A stretch of 64,000 nt of DNA from Streptomyces bottropensis ATCC 25435 (GTDB lineage: Bacteria; Actinomycetota; Actinomycetes; Streptomycetales; Streptomycetaceae). Numbering within the stretch: position 1 is the stretch's first letter; each line of letters begins with the position of its first letter. Below, in pieces: positions 42,107-50,575 of the stretch. The stretch covers positions 2,982,265 to 3,046,264 of the forward strand of contig NZ_KB911581.1 in the NCBI RefSeq assembly GCF_000383595.1, in the 5' to 3' direction. The position numbers and the translations under genes were made by a program. The notes beneath the pieces were generated by a model. That model was not told the origin of the DNA and did no database searches. It was given only the letters and a program-made list of their open reading frames with translations.

Positions 42107-43357
42107 TCAAGCGGCGAGGGCAAGACGGGGTTCTCGCGAGGTCGGGAAGGCTACGGCCTCGTTGAACGGGACACGGTGAGTCAGGCAGTGGTGGAGGCAG
42201 CCGATCATCCGGTTGAAGAGGTTCCTCTGAGCGGCCGTGTGCCGGTCTCCGGCCTCACGTCGGCGGTCGTAGTGAGCCCGCGCTCCCTCTGAATGGGCCA
42301 TCGCTGAGAAGGCCCACATATAGCCGACGCCGGCCAGCCGCTGATTCTTCACCCTGCGGGCCGCGACGAACACGCTCTTGCCGGAGGCCCGGGTGACCGG
42401 GGCGGAACCCGCGTACGCCTTCAGACCTCTGGCGTCGGCGAACCGAGTCCGGTCGTCGCCGATCTCGGCCAGAACCCGAGCTCCGCTGAGCGGCCCCAGC
42501 CCTGGGAAACTGGTGATGATCTCGGCATCAGCATGTGCCTCGAACGCCTGCACCGCAGCCTCGGCAAGATCATCGGTGCTCGTGCACGCGGCTTCCAACT
42601 GCCGCAGCAGCGCAAGCGCCTGGCGCCCCATGGCCTCCTCGACAAGGGGAAGATGGCGCATCTGCGATGCGCGAAGTGCGCTGTGCAGACGCTCGACCTC
42701 TCTGTCGATGGTGTTCTTGCGGCCGGCCTTCTTCAGCACGGCCCGCATCTGCGGGCGGGTTAGCTTGGCCGCCTGGAGCGGGGTCGGCGCCGCGGCCAGG
42801 AGAGCCCGGGCTATGGGGTGATAGATGCCCTCGCGGCGGTGCCCGACGGCGGCCAGATAGCTGGGGAAGTACTCGCGCAGGTGGGAGGTCAGCTTGTTGC
42901 CGGCCTGGGTTCGGTCCCAGACGGCGTCCTGCTGGGCACGGGCAAGGACCGCGACGGCCTGGGCTACCTCCGAGTCGGCGGGAAGCATGCGGTGAGCTGC
43001 GGCGTCGGTGCGGAGAATGTTCGCCAGCACCATGGCGTCCAGGTGGTCGGACTTCTTCCGGGAGACCGTGTGACGGTCCCGGTAGCGGCCGGCGGCCATT
43101 GGATTGATGGCGTAGACAGGGCGGTCCGTTGCCCGAAGGCAGGCGACTAGAAGCCCGCGGGAGGTCTCGATGGCCACCGGGATGGGGCCCTGCGGACTGT
43201 CGTCGTGCTCGGCGAGCATCTGAAGCAGTTGGCCGAGCCCTTCCGCAGAGTCATCGATGCGAGCGCGAGCCAGTAGCGACCCCGTTTCGTCGACGATGGC
43301 TATGTCGTGGTGGTCGCTGGCCCAGTCGATGCCGCAGAACGCTCTCACTCGCCTCAC
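42107..43357 (-). CDS. IS110-family DEDD transposase/recombinase
   Basis: 416 residues starting MRRVRAFCGIDWASDHHDIAIVD. The RuvC-like domain shows the acidic series GIDWA (Asp), VAIETSRG (Glu) and KKSDHLDAMVLANIL (Asp, Asp). The C-terminal Tnp domain has ITSFPGLGPLSGARVLAEIGDDRTRFADARGLKAYAGSAPVTRASGK, including the conserved Ser needed for strand exchange. By family the protein works with an element-encoded bridge RNA. The frame is intact. Confidence 0.93.
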   Translation of the reverse strand: MRRVRAFCGIDWASDHHDIAIVDETGSLLARARIDDSAEGLGQLLQMLAEHDDSPQGPIPVAIETSRGLLVACLRATDRPVYAINPMAAGRYRDRHTVSRKKSDHLDAMVLANILRTDAAAHRMLPADSEVAQAVAVLARAQQDAVWDRTQAGNKLTSHLREYFPSYLAAVGHRREGIYHPIARALLAAAPTPLQAAKLTRPQMRAVLKKAGRKNTIDREVERLHSALRASQMRHLPLVEEAMGRQALALLRQLEAACTSTDDLAEAAVQAFEAHADAEIITSFPGLGPLSGARVLAEIGDDRTRFADARGLKAYAGSAPVTRASGKSVFVAARRVKNQRLAGVGYMWAFSAMAHSEGARAHYDRRREAGDRHTAAQRNLFNRMIGCLHHCLTHRVPFNEAVAFPTSREPRLALAA

Positions 43358-43713
43358 GCTTTCTCATCGAACCTGTGTTGTGGCTGGTCACAGCCGTGCA
43401 GGGCATGCGTCTCTCTAATGGAAGGGCTCGGTGGCCCGACATCCGATTAGCCGTTCATGACCCCAGCGACCTGCGGGGCCCTCGGTCTTGATCGGAGCTG
43501 GTGGCTCCCGAACACGTAAGAGGTAGTCCCCGCAGGGGGCTTGGACCACGATCATCATCGGTGATCAAGTGATCGCTCTCGATGCCGACGGCGAGCGCCA
43601 GCACACGTCAGTCTTCTTCGAGGGCTCAAGGCCCGGATCAACGGAGGACGTCGTGCTGACGCCAGCGATCGGCATCGAGAAGGGGTTTCAACGAGCTCAG
43701 CTCTCGCCCATTA
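43358..43713 (-). ncRNA. Candidate bridge RNA region at the IS110 5' end
   Basis: The 356-base non-coding stretch upstream of the IS110 gene contains several self-complementary segments (for example CCCCGCAGGGG near 43528-43538). IS110-group elements encode bridge RNAs from this end. Exact RNA limits and guide loops cannot be set by eye, so only the region is marked. Confidence 0.35.
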
Positions 43714-44108
43714 GATCAACGTCTGCAAGCGCCACCTGGTCGTGGACACCAAGGGCCTGCCGCTGTTCGTCATGGTCACCCCGGCCGACATGACCGACCG
43801 CAACGCGGCCAAGGAAGTGCTCTTCCGGCTGCGGCTGATGCACCCCGGGATCATCATCGTCTGGGCCGGCTCTGCCTATGCCGGACAGCTCGCGACCTGG
43901 GCCAAGACCTACCTAAACCTGACGATCAAGACCGTCAGCCGCCTGGATCATGCATGCATGGAGGCACGCACGCGACTACGAACGGCTCATCCAACACTCC
44001 GAGTCGCTCATCACCTGGGCAGCGATCACCCTCATGAGCAGGCGAATCACCCGCCGAAGCTCCCGCAGAGGCGGCCAGCCAGCATCCCGGGAAGCCCAGC
44101 GGGACTGA
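43714..44108 (+). pseudogene. IS5-family transposase piece 3 (C-terminal) with internal deletion
   Basis: INVCKRHLVVDTKGLPLFVMVTPADMTDRNAAKEVLFRLRLMHPGIIIVWAGSAYAGQLATWAKTYLNLTIKTVSR. In family members the second Asp lies in WADSAYAG; here it is Gly (WAGSAYAG), so the catalytic residue is lost. After SR about 50 bases are missing and the tail continues in another frame (HARDYERLIQHSESLITWAAITLMSRRITR). The gene was dead independently of the two insertions. Confidence 0.82.
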
Positions 44109-44219
44109 TCGTTTCCAAGGCCGGGGCCATCACCTTGGCCCAGACGCGGCCCCGAGCACCACTCTCCCACCGCCGACGAAGCCTGTCAGCGGATCCAACG
44201 CTCAACGGGTTCGCCGCAC

Positions 44220-45092
44220 TCAGAGGTGGTTTGCCGCGTCGATGTATGTCTTGGTGGCGTCGGTGATGAAGTCGCGGCTGCTGTCGAGGCTGAGCGCCTG
44301 GGCCTGAAGGTGGTCATGCAGCACGCTGTAATGCTGCACGTCGAAGGGCTTCTCCAGGTAGAGGTCGCTGGTGAACCGCTCCAGATGCACCACCGGTTCC
44401 GCGGAGCTGTCGGCGAACCGCAGGATGGAGAACTGTCCTGACAGGCCCGGATGGGCGCCTGCGGTGTAGGGGAGGATCTGCACCGCGATGTGCGGCTCGG
44501 CACCGAGTGCGTTCAGGTGCTCCAGCTGTTCCCGCATGACGTCCGGGCCGCCGACGACACGGCGCAGAGCCGATTCGTCCAGGACGACCCACAAGCGCAG
44601 CGGGCGGGCCGGGTTGTAGATCCGGTGCTGACGGCGCAGCCGTACCTTCAGGCGCGCGCCGGCCTCTTCGGAGGTGAGCTGGGGAATCGTTTCCCCGATG
44701 ACCGCGTGGGCGTACGCGGGGGTCTGCAGCAGAGCGGGGATCGCCATGGGTTCGTAGGCATGGAGGGAGGTGGCGTCCGTCTCCAGGGCGATGTAGACGC
44801 TCTGGGGGATGTGGCCGTAGGCGTGCCACCAGCCCTGTTGCCCGGATTCCCTGGCCATCTGCATCAGCGAGTCGATGACCTGCTGGTCCGTCACTCCATA
44901 GATCGCGCACAGGTCGCGTACGTCGCGGGGGCTGATGGCGCGGTTGCCGTTCTCCAGGTGGCTGATCTTGGGCTGGGAGACCATGAGCCGCTTGGCCACC
45001 TCTGCGCCTTTCAGCCCACTGGCCAGGCGAAGCCGGCGAAGCTCGGCTCCCAGACGGCGTTTCCTGACGGTGGGGTTGCTGTTCGCCGCCAC
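44220..45092 (-). CDS. Scr1-type XRE-family regulator (DUF5753) without a DUF397 partner
   Basis: 290 residues from GTG 45092. The HTH covers about residues 14-70 (LGAELRRLRLASGLKGAEVAKRLMVSQPKISHLENGNRAISPRDV). DUF5753 follows with SLHAYEPMAIPALLQTPAYAHAVIGETIP, RLWVVLDESALRRVVGG and AVQILPYTAGAHPGLSGQFSILRF. The small DUF397 gene that usually lies directly downstream is absent; the IS5 remnant ends about 110 bases away, so the partner may have been deleted by the transposon insertions. By family it is a DNA-binding regulator of unknown targets. Confidence 0.88.
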   Translation of the reverse strand: MAANSNPTVRKRRLGAELRRLRLASGLKGAEVAKRLMVSQPKISHLENGNRAISPRDVRDLCAIYGVTDQQVIDSLMQMARESGQQGWWHAYGHIPQSVYIALETDATSLHAYEPMAIPALLQTPAYAHAVIGETIPQLTSEEAGARLKVRLRRQHRIYNPARPLRLWVVLDESALRRVVGGPDVMREQLEHLNALGAEPHIAVQILPYTAGAHPGLSGQFSILRFADSSAEPVVHLERFTSDLYLEKPFDVQHYSVLHDHLQAQALSLDSSRDFITDATKTYIDAANHL

Positions 45093-45272
45093 GAGCGGTG
45101 TACCTCCGGCTCCAAGTCATCCTGCTGGCCCGCAGATTGCCATGGAGCACAGGTTGTTGATCACGCGCCATGCCGACTTGTTCGTCGGACGGCCAAGACG
45201 GAAGGTAGCGCTGTCATATGCCTCGCGGCAGGGGCGTCCAAGCGGAGGGACAAGGAACAGGTACTGATGTGG

Positions 45273-45321
45273 GCGGGGCCGTGTGGCCGGGCGGGGCCTC
45301 CACCCGGCCGCGCGGCCCCGC
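45273..45321 (-). terminator. Strong terminator of the dehydrogenase/SDR operon
   Basis: A 19-bp stem (45273-45291 with 45303-45321, two G-T pairs, no mismatch) and an 11-base loop, 20 bases beyond the stop of the leftward operon. Confidence 0.8.
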
Positions 45322-45340
45322 TCATGCCGGGCTCGGACCC

Positions 45341-46351
45341 TCAGTCGGCCTGCCGGCGCACCTCGTCCAGCCGCACCGGCCGGTGCTCGGCCACCGAGAG
45401 GGTCGCCGCCTCGGCGATCCAGCTGGCCTCGATGGCGTCGGCGACGGTGCAGGGTGAGGTGCGGGTGCCGGCGACGACCTCGGTGAAGGCGGTGAGTTCG
45501 GCGCGGTAGGCGGGGGCGAAGCGGTCCATGAAGAAGTTGTGCGGGGGGCCGGCGGGGAAGGTCACGCCCGGCTCGGCGGAGCGCAGCGGCAGCTGGGTGT
45601 CGAGGCCGGCGGCGATGCTGTCCTTCATGCCGTGGAGTTCCAGGCGGACGTCGTAACCACGGGCGTTGTGGCGGGAGTTGGAGATGACGCCGATCGTGCC
45701 GTCGTCGAAGGTGAGCAGCGCGGAGGCGGTGTCGACGTCGCCGGCCTCCTCGATGTACGCCGCGCCGCGGTTGCCGCCGGTCGCGTAGACCTCCACGACC
45801 TCCCGGCCCGTCACCCAGCGGACGACGTCGAAGTCGTGCACCGCGCAGTCCCGGAAGATGCCGCCGGAGGACGCCACGTAGCCGGCCGGCGGGGGCGCCG
45901 GGTCCAGGGTCGTCGAGCGGACGGTGTGCAGATCGCCGAGTTCGCCGTCCAGGAAGGCCTGTCGCGCCGTCACACAGCCCGCGTCGAAGCGGCGGTTGAA
46001 GCCGATCTGGACCTGCACGTCGCCGCCTTCGACGGCGCGCAGTACAGCGAGGCTCTCCTCGATGGTCTTCGCCACCGGCTTCTCGCAGAAGACCGGGATG
46101 CCCGCCTCGACCGCGGCCAGGATGAGCCCCGGGTGCGCGTCGGTCGCGGCGGTGACCACGACGCCGTCGATGCCGGAGGCGAAGACGGCCTCGGGCGAGT
46201 CGGCCACGGTGGCGCCGTACTTCTCGGCGGCGGAGGTGGCGGCCGCGGCCAGCGGGTCGGAGACCACCAGCTGCTCCACCACGTCGAGCCCGGCGAGAGT
46301 CCCGGCGTGGAAGGCGCCGATGCGGCCCAGCCCCAGGATGCCAATGCGCAT
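45341..46351 (-). CDS. iolG: Gfo/Idh/MocA-family oxidoreductase, inositol 2-dehydrogenase-like
   Basis: 336 residues; ATG 46351 with AAAGGG upstream. The Rossmann motif GLGRIGAFHA (7-16) and the family EKP motif (Glu90-Lys91-Pro92) are present, as are GGIFRDCAVHDFDVVRWVTG with the catalytic Asp/His pair and a C-terminal sheet domain (FDDGTIGVISNSRHNARGYDVRLELHG). This form is closest to bacterial myo-inositol 2-dehydrogenases, which oxidise inositol to 2-keto-inositol with NAD+. Related sugar substrates cannot be excluded. It is the second gene of a leftward operon after an SDR and is probably repressed by the divergent LacI protein. Confidence 0.8.
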   Translation of the reverse strand: MRIGILGLGRIGAFHAGTLAGLDVVEQLVVSDPLAAAATSAAEKYGATVADSPEAVFASGIDGVVVTAATDAHPGLILAAVEAGIPVFCEKPVAKTIEESLAVLRAVEGGDVQVQIGFNRRFDAGCVTARQAFLDGELGDLHTVRSTTLDPAPPPAGYVASSGGIFRDCAVHDFDVVRWVTGREVVEVYATGGNRGAAYIEEAGDVDTASALLTFDDGTIGVISNSRHNARGYDVRLELHGMKDSIAAGLDTQLPLRSAEPGVTFPAGPPHNFFMDRFAPAYRAELTAFTEVVAGTRTSPCTVADAIEASWIAEAATLSVAEHRPVRLDEVRRQAD

Positions 46352-46432
46352 GATCGAGTGTCCCTTTCGGATGTGCTGAAGAAGCGGGAGAAGCGGAAGG
46401 AGGCGAGGGGGGAAGAAGCGGGGGCGGGGCGG

Positions 46433-47194
46433 TCAGTCCTGGGCGCCGAAGACGTTCTGGTCCCAGTCGATCACGGAGCCCGTCACCACGCCGCTGCGGT
46501 CGGACAGCAGGAGGACGACGAAGTCGGCGATCTCGTCGACCTGGCCGAGCTTGCCCATCGGCAGGCGCTCGGCGGCACGCTCCCGCCAGTCGTCGCCCGC
46601 CCCGTGGAACTCCCGCTGGATCGCGTCCTCGCCCTCGGTCTCCGTCCAGCCGATGTTGAGGTCGTTGATCCGGATCCGGTCCCAGCGGTGGGCGTGGGCG
46701 GCGTTGCGGGTCAGGCCCGCGAGGCCGGCCTTCGCGGCGGAGTAGGGGGCCAGGTTCGGGGGGCCGCCGTGCGCGCAGTTGGAGCCGATGTTGACGATCG
46801 TGCCGGGCGCCGAGCGGCCCACCAGGTGCTCGACCACGGCCTGCATCGCGAAGAAGGGGGCGCGCAGGTTGATCGCGATGTGCGCGTCGAACAGGTCGGG
46901 GGAGGTGTCGAGGAGCGAGCCGCGGGACGTCAGGCCGGCCGCGTTGACCAGGCTGTCGACCCGGCCGTGGGCGGCGACCACCCGGTCCACGGCGCCGCGC
47001 ACCTGCGCCGGGTCCGTCAGGTCGGCCCGGACGAACGTGGCGCCGGTGTCCGCCGCCAGCTTCTCGCCGATCTCGGCGCGACGGCCGGTGAAGGCGACGG
47101 TCGCGCCCTCGCCGAGGGCCGCGCGGACGATGCCCGCGCCGACGCCCTGGCTGCCGCCGTTGACGAGGACGACTCTGTCCTCCAGTAGTGCCAT
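46433..47194 (-). CDS. Short-chain dehydrogenase/reductase (SDR)
   Basis: 253 residues with the classical SDR layout: VNGGSQGVGAGI nucleotide site (12-23), NAAG (structural), IVNIGSNCAHG (Ser), APYSAAKAGLAGLTR (Tyr-x-x-x-Lys) and the FGAQD C-terminus. By family it interconverts an alcohol and a ketone on a polyol or sugar with NAD(P). The gene lies first in the operon, 81 bases before the inositol-dehydrogenase-like gene, so it probably acts on the same or the next intermediate. Substrate is inferred only. Confidence 0.85.
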   Translation of the reverse strand: MALLEDRVVLVNGGSQGVGAGIVRAALGEGATVAFTGRRAEIGEKLAADTGATFVRADLTDPAQVRGAVDRVVAAHGRVDSLVNAAGLTSRGSLLDTSPDLFDAHIAINLRAPFFAMQAVVEHLVGRSAPGTIVNIGSNCAHGGPPNLAPYSAAKAGLAGLTRNAAHAHRWDRIRINDLNIGWTETEGEDAIQREFHGAGDDWRERAAERLPMGKLGQVDEIADFVVLLLSDRSGVVTGSVIDWDQNVFGAQD

Positions 47195-47252
47195 GTGGGG
47201 TGTGTCCTTTCCGTCCGCTCCCGGCGGGTGCCGCCGTACCCGGTGGTGGCCC

Positions 47253-47266
47253 GCTCGCAGGCGAGC
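47253..47266. promoter_or_regulatory. Palindrome in the SDR/LacI divergent promoter region
   Basis: GCTCGCAGGCGAGC has 6-bp arms with a 2-base centre. It lies between the divergent SDR and LacI genes and is a reasonable LacI-family operator candidate. Confidence 0.45.
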
Positions 47267-47411
47267 TTTCGCGGCGTCCTCGCCTCTGTCAGTCTTGGGG
47301 CGCGGGGCCCCTCGTACAACCCGCAGCGGACCATCAAAAACCCATCATCCGGTTCCCCGCGGCCCCACCGGGCACCGGCGCCGGGAGCGTCGACATCCGG
47401 GACACATCGCC

Positions 47412-48455
47412 ATGACACACCCCTACACGATCCGTGAGATCGCCCGTCAGGCCGGGCTGAGCCAGGCCACGGTCGACCGGGTGCTCAACGGCCGGGGCGG
47501 GGTGCGGGAGAGCACCGCCCGTGAGGTGCACCAGGCCGTCAAGGACCTGGACCGGCAGCGGACGCAGGTGCGCATCGGCGGCCGTACGTTCATGGTCGAC
47601 ATCGTGATGCAGACCCCGGAGCGGTTCTCCACGGCGGTCCGGGAGGCGCTGGAGGCCGAGCTGCCGTCCCTGCATCCCGCCGTCGTGCGGTCCCGGTTCC
47701 ACTTCCGGGAGACGGGGTCCGCGTCGGAGATGGTCCGGGTGCTCGACCGGATCGGCCGGCGCGGCTCACAGGGCGTCATCCTCAAGGCGCCCGACGTCCC
47801 GGAGGTGACCGCCGCCGTCGAACGGCTGGTCGCGGCCGGGACACCGGTGGTCACCTACGTGACGGACCTGCCCGGCAGTGCGCGCGGAGCGTACGTCGGG
47901 ATCGACAACCGGGCCGCCGGGGCGACCGCCGCGTATCTGGTCCGGCAGTGGCTCGGCGACCGGCCGGGTGCCGTGCTGGTGACGATCAGCCGCGGCTTCT
48001 ACCGCAACGAGGAGGAGCGCGAGATGGGCTTCCGCGGGGTGATGCGCGCCGTCGACCCACGGCGGACCCTCGTCGAGGTCACCGACAGCGACGGCCTCGA
48101 CGCCACCCAGCGCGACCTCGTCCTCGACGCGCTGCGGCGCGAGCCGGGCATCGCCGCCGTCTACTCGATCGGCGGCGGCAACACCGCGACGCTCGACGCC
48201 TTCGCCGCGATCGGCCGGGAGCCGCACGTCTTCGTCGCCCACGACCTCGACCACGACAACACCCGGCTGCTGCGCGAGCACCGGCTCTCCGCCGTGCTCC
48301 ACCACGACCTGCGCCAGGACGTCCGCCGCGCCTGCCAGATGATCATGCGTGCCCACCAGGCCCTCCCCGACGAGGGCCCCTTCCTCCCGTCGGCGATCCA
48401 GGTGGTGACGCCCTACAACATGCCGCCCTGGGCCGGGGCGGCCGTCACCGGCTAG
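47412..48455 (+). CDS. LacI-family transcriptional regulator (polyol/inositol locus)
   Basis: 347 residues. The N-terminal HTH reads YTIREIARQAGLSQATVDRVLNGRGGVRESTAREVHQAVKDLDRQ. The substituted ribose-binding-type sensor domain ends with VFVAHDLDHDNTRLLREHRLSAVLHHDLRQDVRRACQ, the variant seen in regulators of inositol and related polyols. ATG 47412 has only a weak ribosome site. Divergence from the SDR/dehydrogenase operon suggests it represses that operon. The stop overlaps the convergent AraC-type gene by 11 bases. Confidence 0.85.
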   Translation: MTHPYTIREIARQAGLSQATVDRVLNGRGGVRESTAREVHQAVKDLDRQRTQVRIGGRTFMVDIVMQTPERFSTAVREALEAELPSLHPAVVRSRFHFRETGSASEMVRVLDRIGRRGSQGVILKAPDVPEVTAAVERLVAAGTPVVTYVTDLPGSARGAYVGIDNRAAGATAAYLVRQWLGDRPGAVLVTISRGFYRNEEEREMGFRGVMRAVDPRRTLVEVTDSDGLDATQRDLVLDALRREPGIAAVYSIGGGNTATLDAFAAIGREPHVFVAHDLDHDNTRLLREHRLSAVLHHDLRQDVRRACQMIMRAHQALPDEGPFLPSAIQVVTPYNMPPWAGAAVTG

Positions 48456-49431
48456 CCGGTGCGGGAGCCTCGGCCCCCGCCCGGAACGTACGCCGGTACG
48501 TCAGCGGCGACACCCCGATCGCCGCGTGCAGGTGCTGGCGCAGCGACGTGCCCGTGGCGAAGCCCACATGGCCGGCGATCTCGTCGACCGGGAGGTCGGT
48601 GGACTCCAGGAGGTGACGGGCGCGGGACACGCGCTGCTGGACGAGCCAGCGGCCGGGGCTCATGCCGACCTCGTCGCCGAAGCGGCGGGCGAAGGTGCGC
48701 AGGCTCATCCGGGCGTGCCGGGCGAGGTCGGCAAGCGCCAGCGGAGCGTCCAGGTGTTCGAGCGCCCACTGGCGGGTGGCGGCGGTGCCGCTGGCCGGGT
48801 CCTGGGGGACGGGCTGCTCGATGTACTGCGCCTGACCGCCCTCCCGCCACGGCGGCACCACGCACCGGCGGGCGACCCGGTTGGCGACCTCGCTGCCGTG
48901 GTCCCTGCGCACGAGGTGCAGACAGAGGTCGATGCCGGAGGCGGCGCCGGCCGAGGTGAGGATGTCACCGTCGTCGACGAACAAGACGTCCGGGTCCAGG
49001 TCGACTTTCGGGAAGCGTTCCCGGAACGCCTGGGCCAGCGCCCAGTGCGTGGTGGCGGGCCGGCCGTCCAGCAGTCCGGCCGTGGCCAGCACGAAGGCGC
49101 CCGTGCAGATGGACACCAGCCGGGTGCCGGGCCGGATCCGGGCGAGCGCCGCCGTCACGGGCTCCGGCAGCTCCGGTGACAGCAGTCGCGCCGCGGCCGG
49201 GGTGAGCCCGAACGAGGCGACGATCACGGTGTCCGCGGTGTCCAGTACCTCGGGGCCGTGATCGACGGCGATGGCGAAGTCGGCCGCCGAACGCACGGGC
49301 CGCCCGTCCGCGGTGCAGGTCAGCACCTCGTACAGGCCCTCGGTCGCGTCGAAGATCCGGCTCGGGACGCCCAGTTCGAAGGGGTAGACCCCGTCGAGGG
49401 CGAGGACGACCACACGGTGCGGGGATGTCAT
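48445..49431 (-). CDS. GlxA-type AraC-family regulator with DJ-1/PfpI domain
   Basis: 328 residues from ATG 49431; longer frames upstream overlap the divergent gene. Residues about 5-190 are a DJ-1/PfpI-like domain (VVVLALDGVYPFELGVPSRIFD, VSICTGAFVLATAGLLDGRPATTHW), which in this family is usually non-enzymatic and binds a ligand. Residues about 215-320 contain two AraC helix-turn-helices (MSLRTFARRFGDEVGMSPGRWLVQQRVSRARHLL, VDEIAGHVGFATGTSLRQHL). It is divergent from a quinone oxidoreductase, which is the likely target. Confidence 0.9.
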   Translation of the reverse strand: MTSPHRVVVLALDGVYPFELGVPSRIFDATEGLYEVLTCTADGRPVRSAADFAIAVDHGPEVLDTADTVIVASFGLTPAAARLLSPELPEPVTAALARIRPGTRLVSICTGAFVLATAGLLDGRPATTHWALAQAFRERFPKVDLDPDVLFVDDGDILTSAGAASGIDLCLHLVRRDHGSEVANRVARRCVVPPWREGGQAQYIEQPVPQDPASGTAATRQWALEHLDAPLALADLARHARMSLRTFARRFGDEVGMSPGRWLVQQRVSRARHLLESTDLPVDEIAGHVGFATGTSLRQHLHAAIGVSPLTYRRTFRAGAEAPAPASR

Positions 49432-49513
49432 GCCGACCAGTGTGGCACGATCCCATCGAAGGATGGCCATCCTGCCATTGTCGTGATCGTCGGCCCGTCG
49501 CAGGCTGGACGGC

Positions 49514-50485
49514 ATGACGGAAACCACCGAGAAGAACAGCGGCGCCGCCGGCATGCGCGCCATGACCCAGGACACCTTCGGCGGCCCCGAGGTGCTGCGG
49601 GAGACCGAACTGCCGCGTCCCGTCCCGCTCATGAGCGAGATCCTCGTGCGGGTGCACGCGGCCGGCGTCAACCCCACCGACTGGAAGAACCGCGCCTTCG
49701 GACTGTGGCACGCGGAACCGCTGCCCGTCCTCGGCTGGGACGTCTCGGGGGTCGTGGAGCGGGTCGGCCTCGGGGTCACCCTCTTCAAGCCGGGCGACGA
49801 GGTCTTCGGCATGCTGCCCTACCCGCACCGCGCGGGCGCCTACGCCGAGTACGCCACGGCGCCCGCCCGGTCCTTCGCGCACAAGCCGGCCCGCCTCGAC
49901 CACGTCCGCGCCGGAGCCCTGCCGCTGGCCGCGCTCACCGCGTACCAGGCGCTCGTCGACACCGCCGGCGTAGGGCCGGGGCAGCGCGTCCTGATCCACG
50001 CCGCCGCCGGGGGAGTGGGCCACCTCGCCGTGCAGATCGCCAAGGCGCGCGGCGCGTACGTCATCGGCACGGCCAGCGCGGGCAAGCACGAACTGCTGCG
50101 CGAGCTGGGCGCGGACGAACTGATCGACTACCGGACCACGGACTTCACCGAGGCCGTCGCCGACGTCGACGTGGTCCTGGACACCCTCGCCGGTGATGTC
50201 CGCAGCCGTTCCCTGGACGTCCTGCGCACGGGCGGCGTCCTCGTCACGATCCTCCCGCACGGCTGCGAGGAGGACCTGAAGCGGGCCGCGGAGCTGGGCG
50301 TACGGCTGGAGCCGATGCTCGTCGAGGCCGACCACGCGGGGATGCGGGCCGTCGCCGAACTGGTGGAGAAGGGGCAGTTGCGCCCTCTCGTCGACGCGAC
50401 CTTCCCGCTCGCCGAGGCGGCCGAGGCACACGCCCACGGTGAGACCGGCCGGACCACGGGGAAGATCGTCCTCACGGTCCGCTGA
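49514..50485 (+). CDS. NADP-dependent quinone oxidoreductase-like MDR protein
   Basis: 323 residues. The MDR fold lacks a structural zinc lobe. GroES-like N-domain: LVRVHAAGVNPTDWKNRAFG, GWDVSGVVERVG and FKPGDEVFGM. Nucleotide site: VLIHAAAGGVGHLAVQIAKARGAYVIGT. It ends AEAHAHGETGRTTGKIVLTVR, the standard QOR tail. By family it reduces quinones or enones with NADPH. ATG 49514 lies 82 bases from the divergent regulator start, so the two share one promoter region. Confidence 0.9.
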   Translation: MTETTEKNSGAAGMRAMTQDTFGGPEVLRETELPRPVPLMSEILVRVHAAGVNPTDWKNRAFGLWHAEPLPVLGWDVSGVVERVGLGVTLFKPGDEVFGMLPYPHRAGAYAEYATAPARSFAHKPARLDHVRAGALPLAALTAYQALVDTAGVGPGQRVLIHAAAGGVGHLAVQIAKARGAYVIGTASAGKHELLRELGADELIDYRTTDFTEAVADVDVVLDTLAGDVRSRSLDVLRTGGVLVTILPHGCEEDLKRAAELGVRLEPMLVEADHAGMRAVAELVEKGQLRPLVDATFPLAEAAEAHAHGETGRTTGKIVLTVR

Positions 50486-50575
50486 GTCGCTGCCGCGATT
50501 CCCCTCGTGCGAAGGGCCGCTGAGCCGGGCCCCGCACGGGATGGGCTCGCGGTGAGCCCGTCGGCCGGACGGTGG

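Larger units (their letters stand above)
42084..43713 (-). mobile_element. IS110-family element inserted in IS5
   Basis: The ends are set by the IS5 frame: piece 2 stops at 42083 and piece 3 resumes at AGATCAACG about 43714. It is about 1.63 kb with one transposase. Only about 23 bases lie downstream of the gene, but about 356 lie upstream. Terminal inverted repeats are absent, as expected for the IS110 group. Confidence 0.85.
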
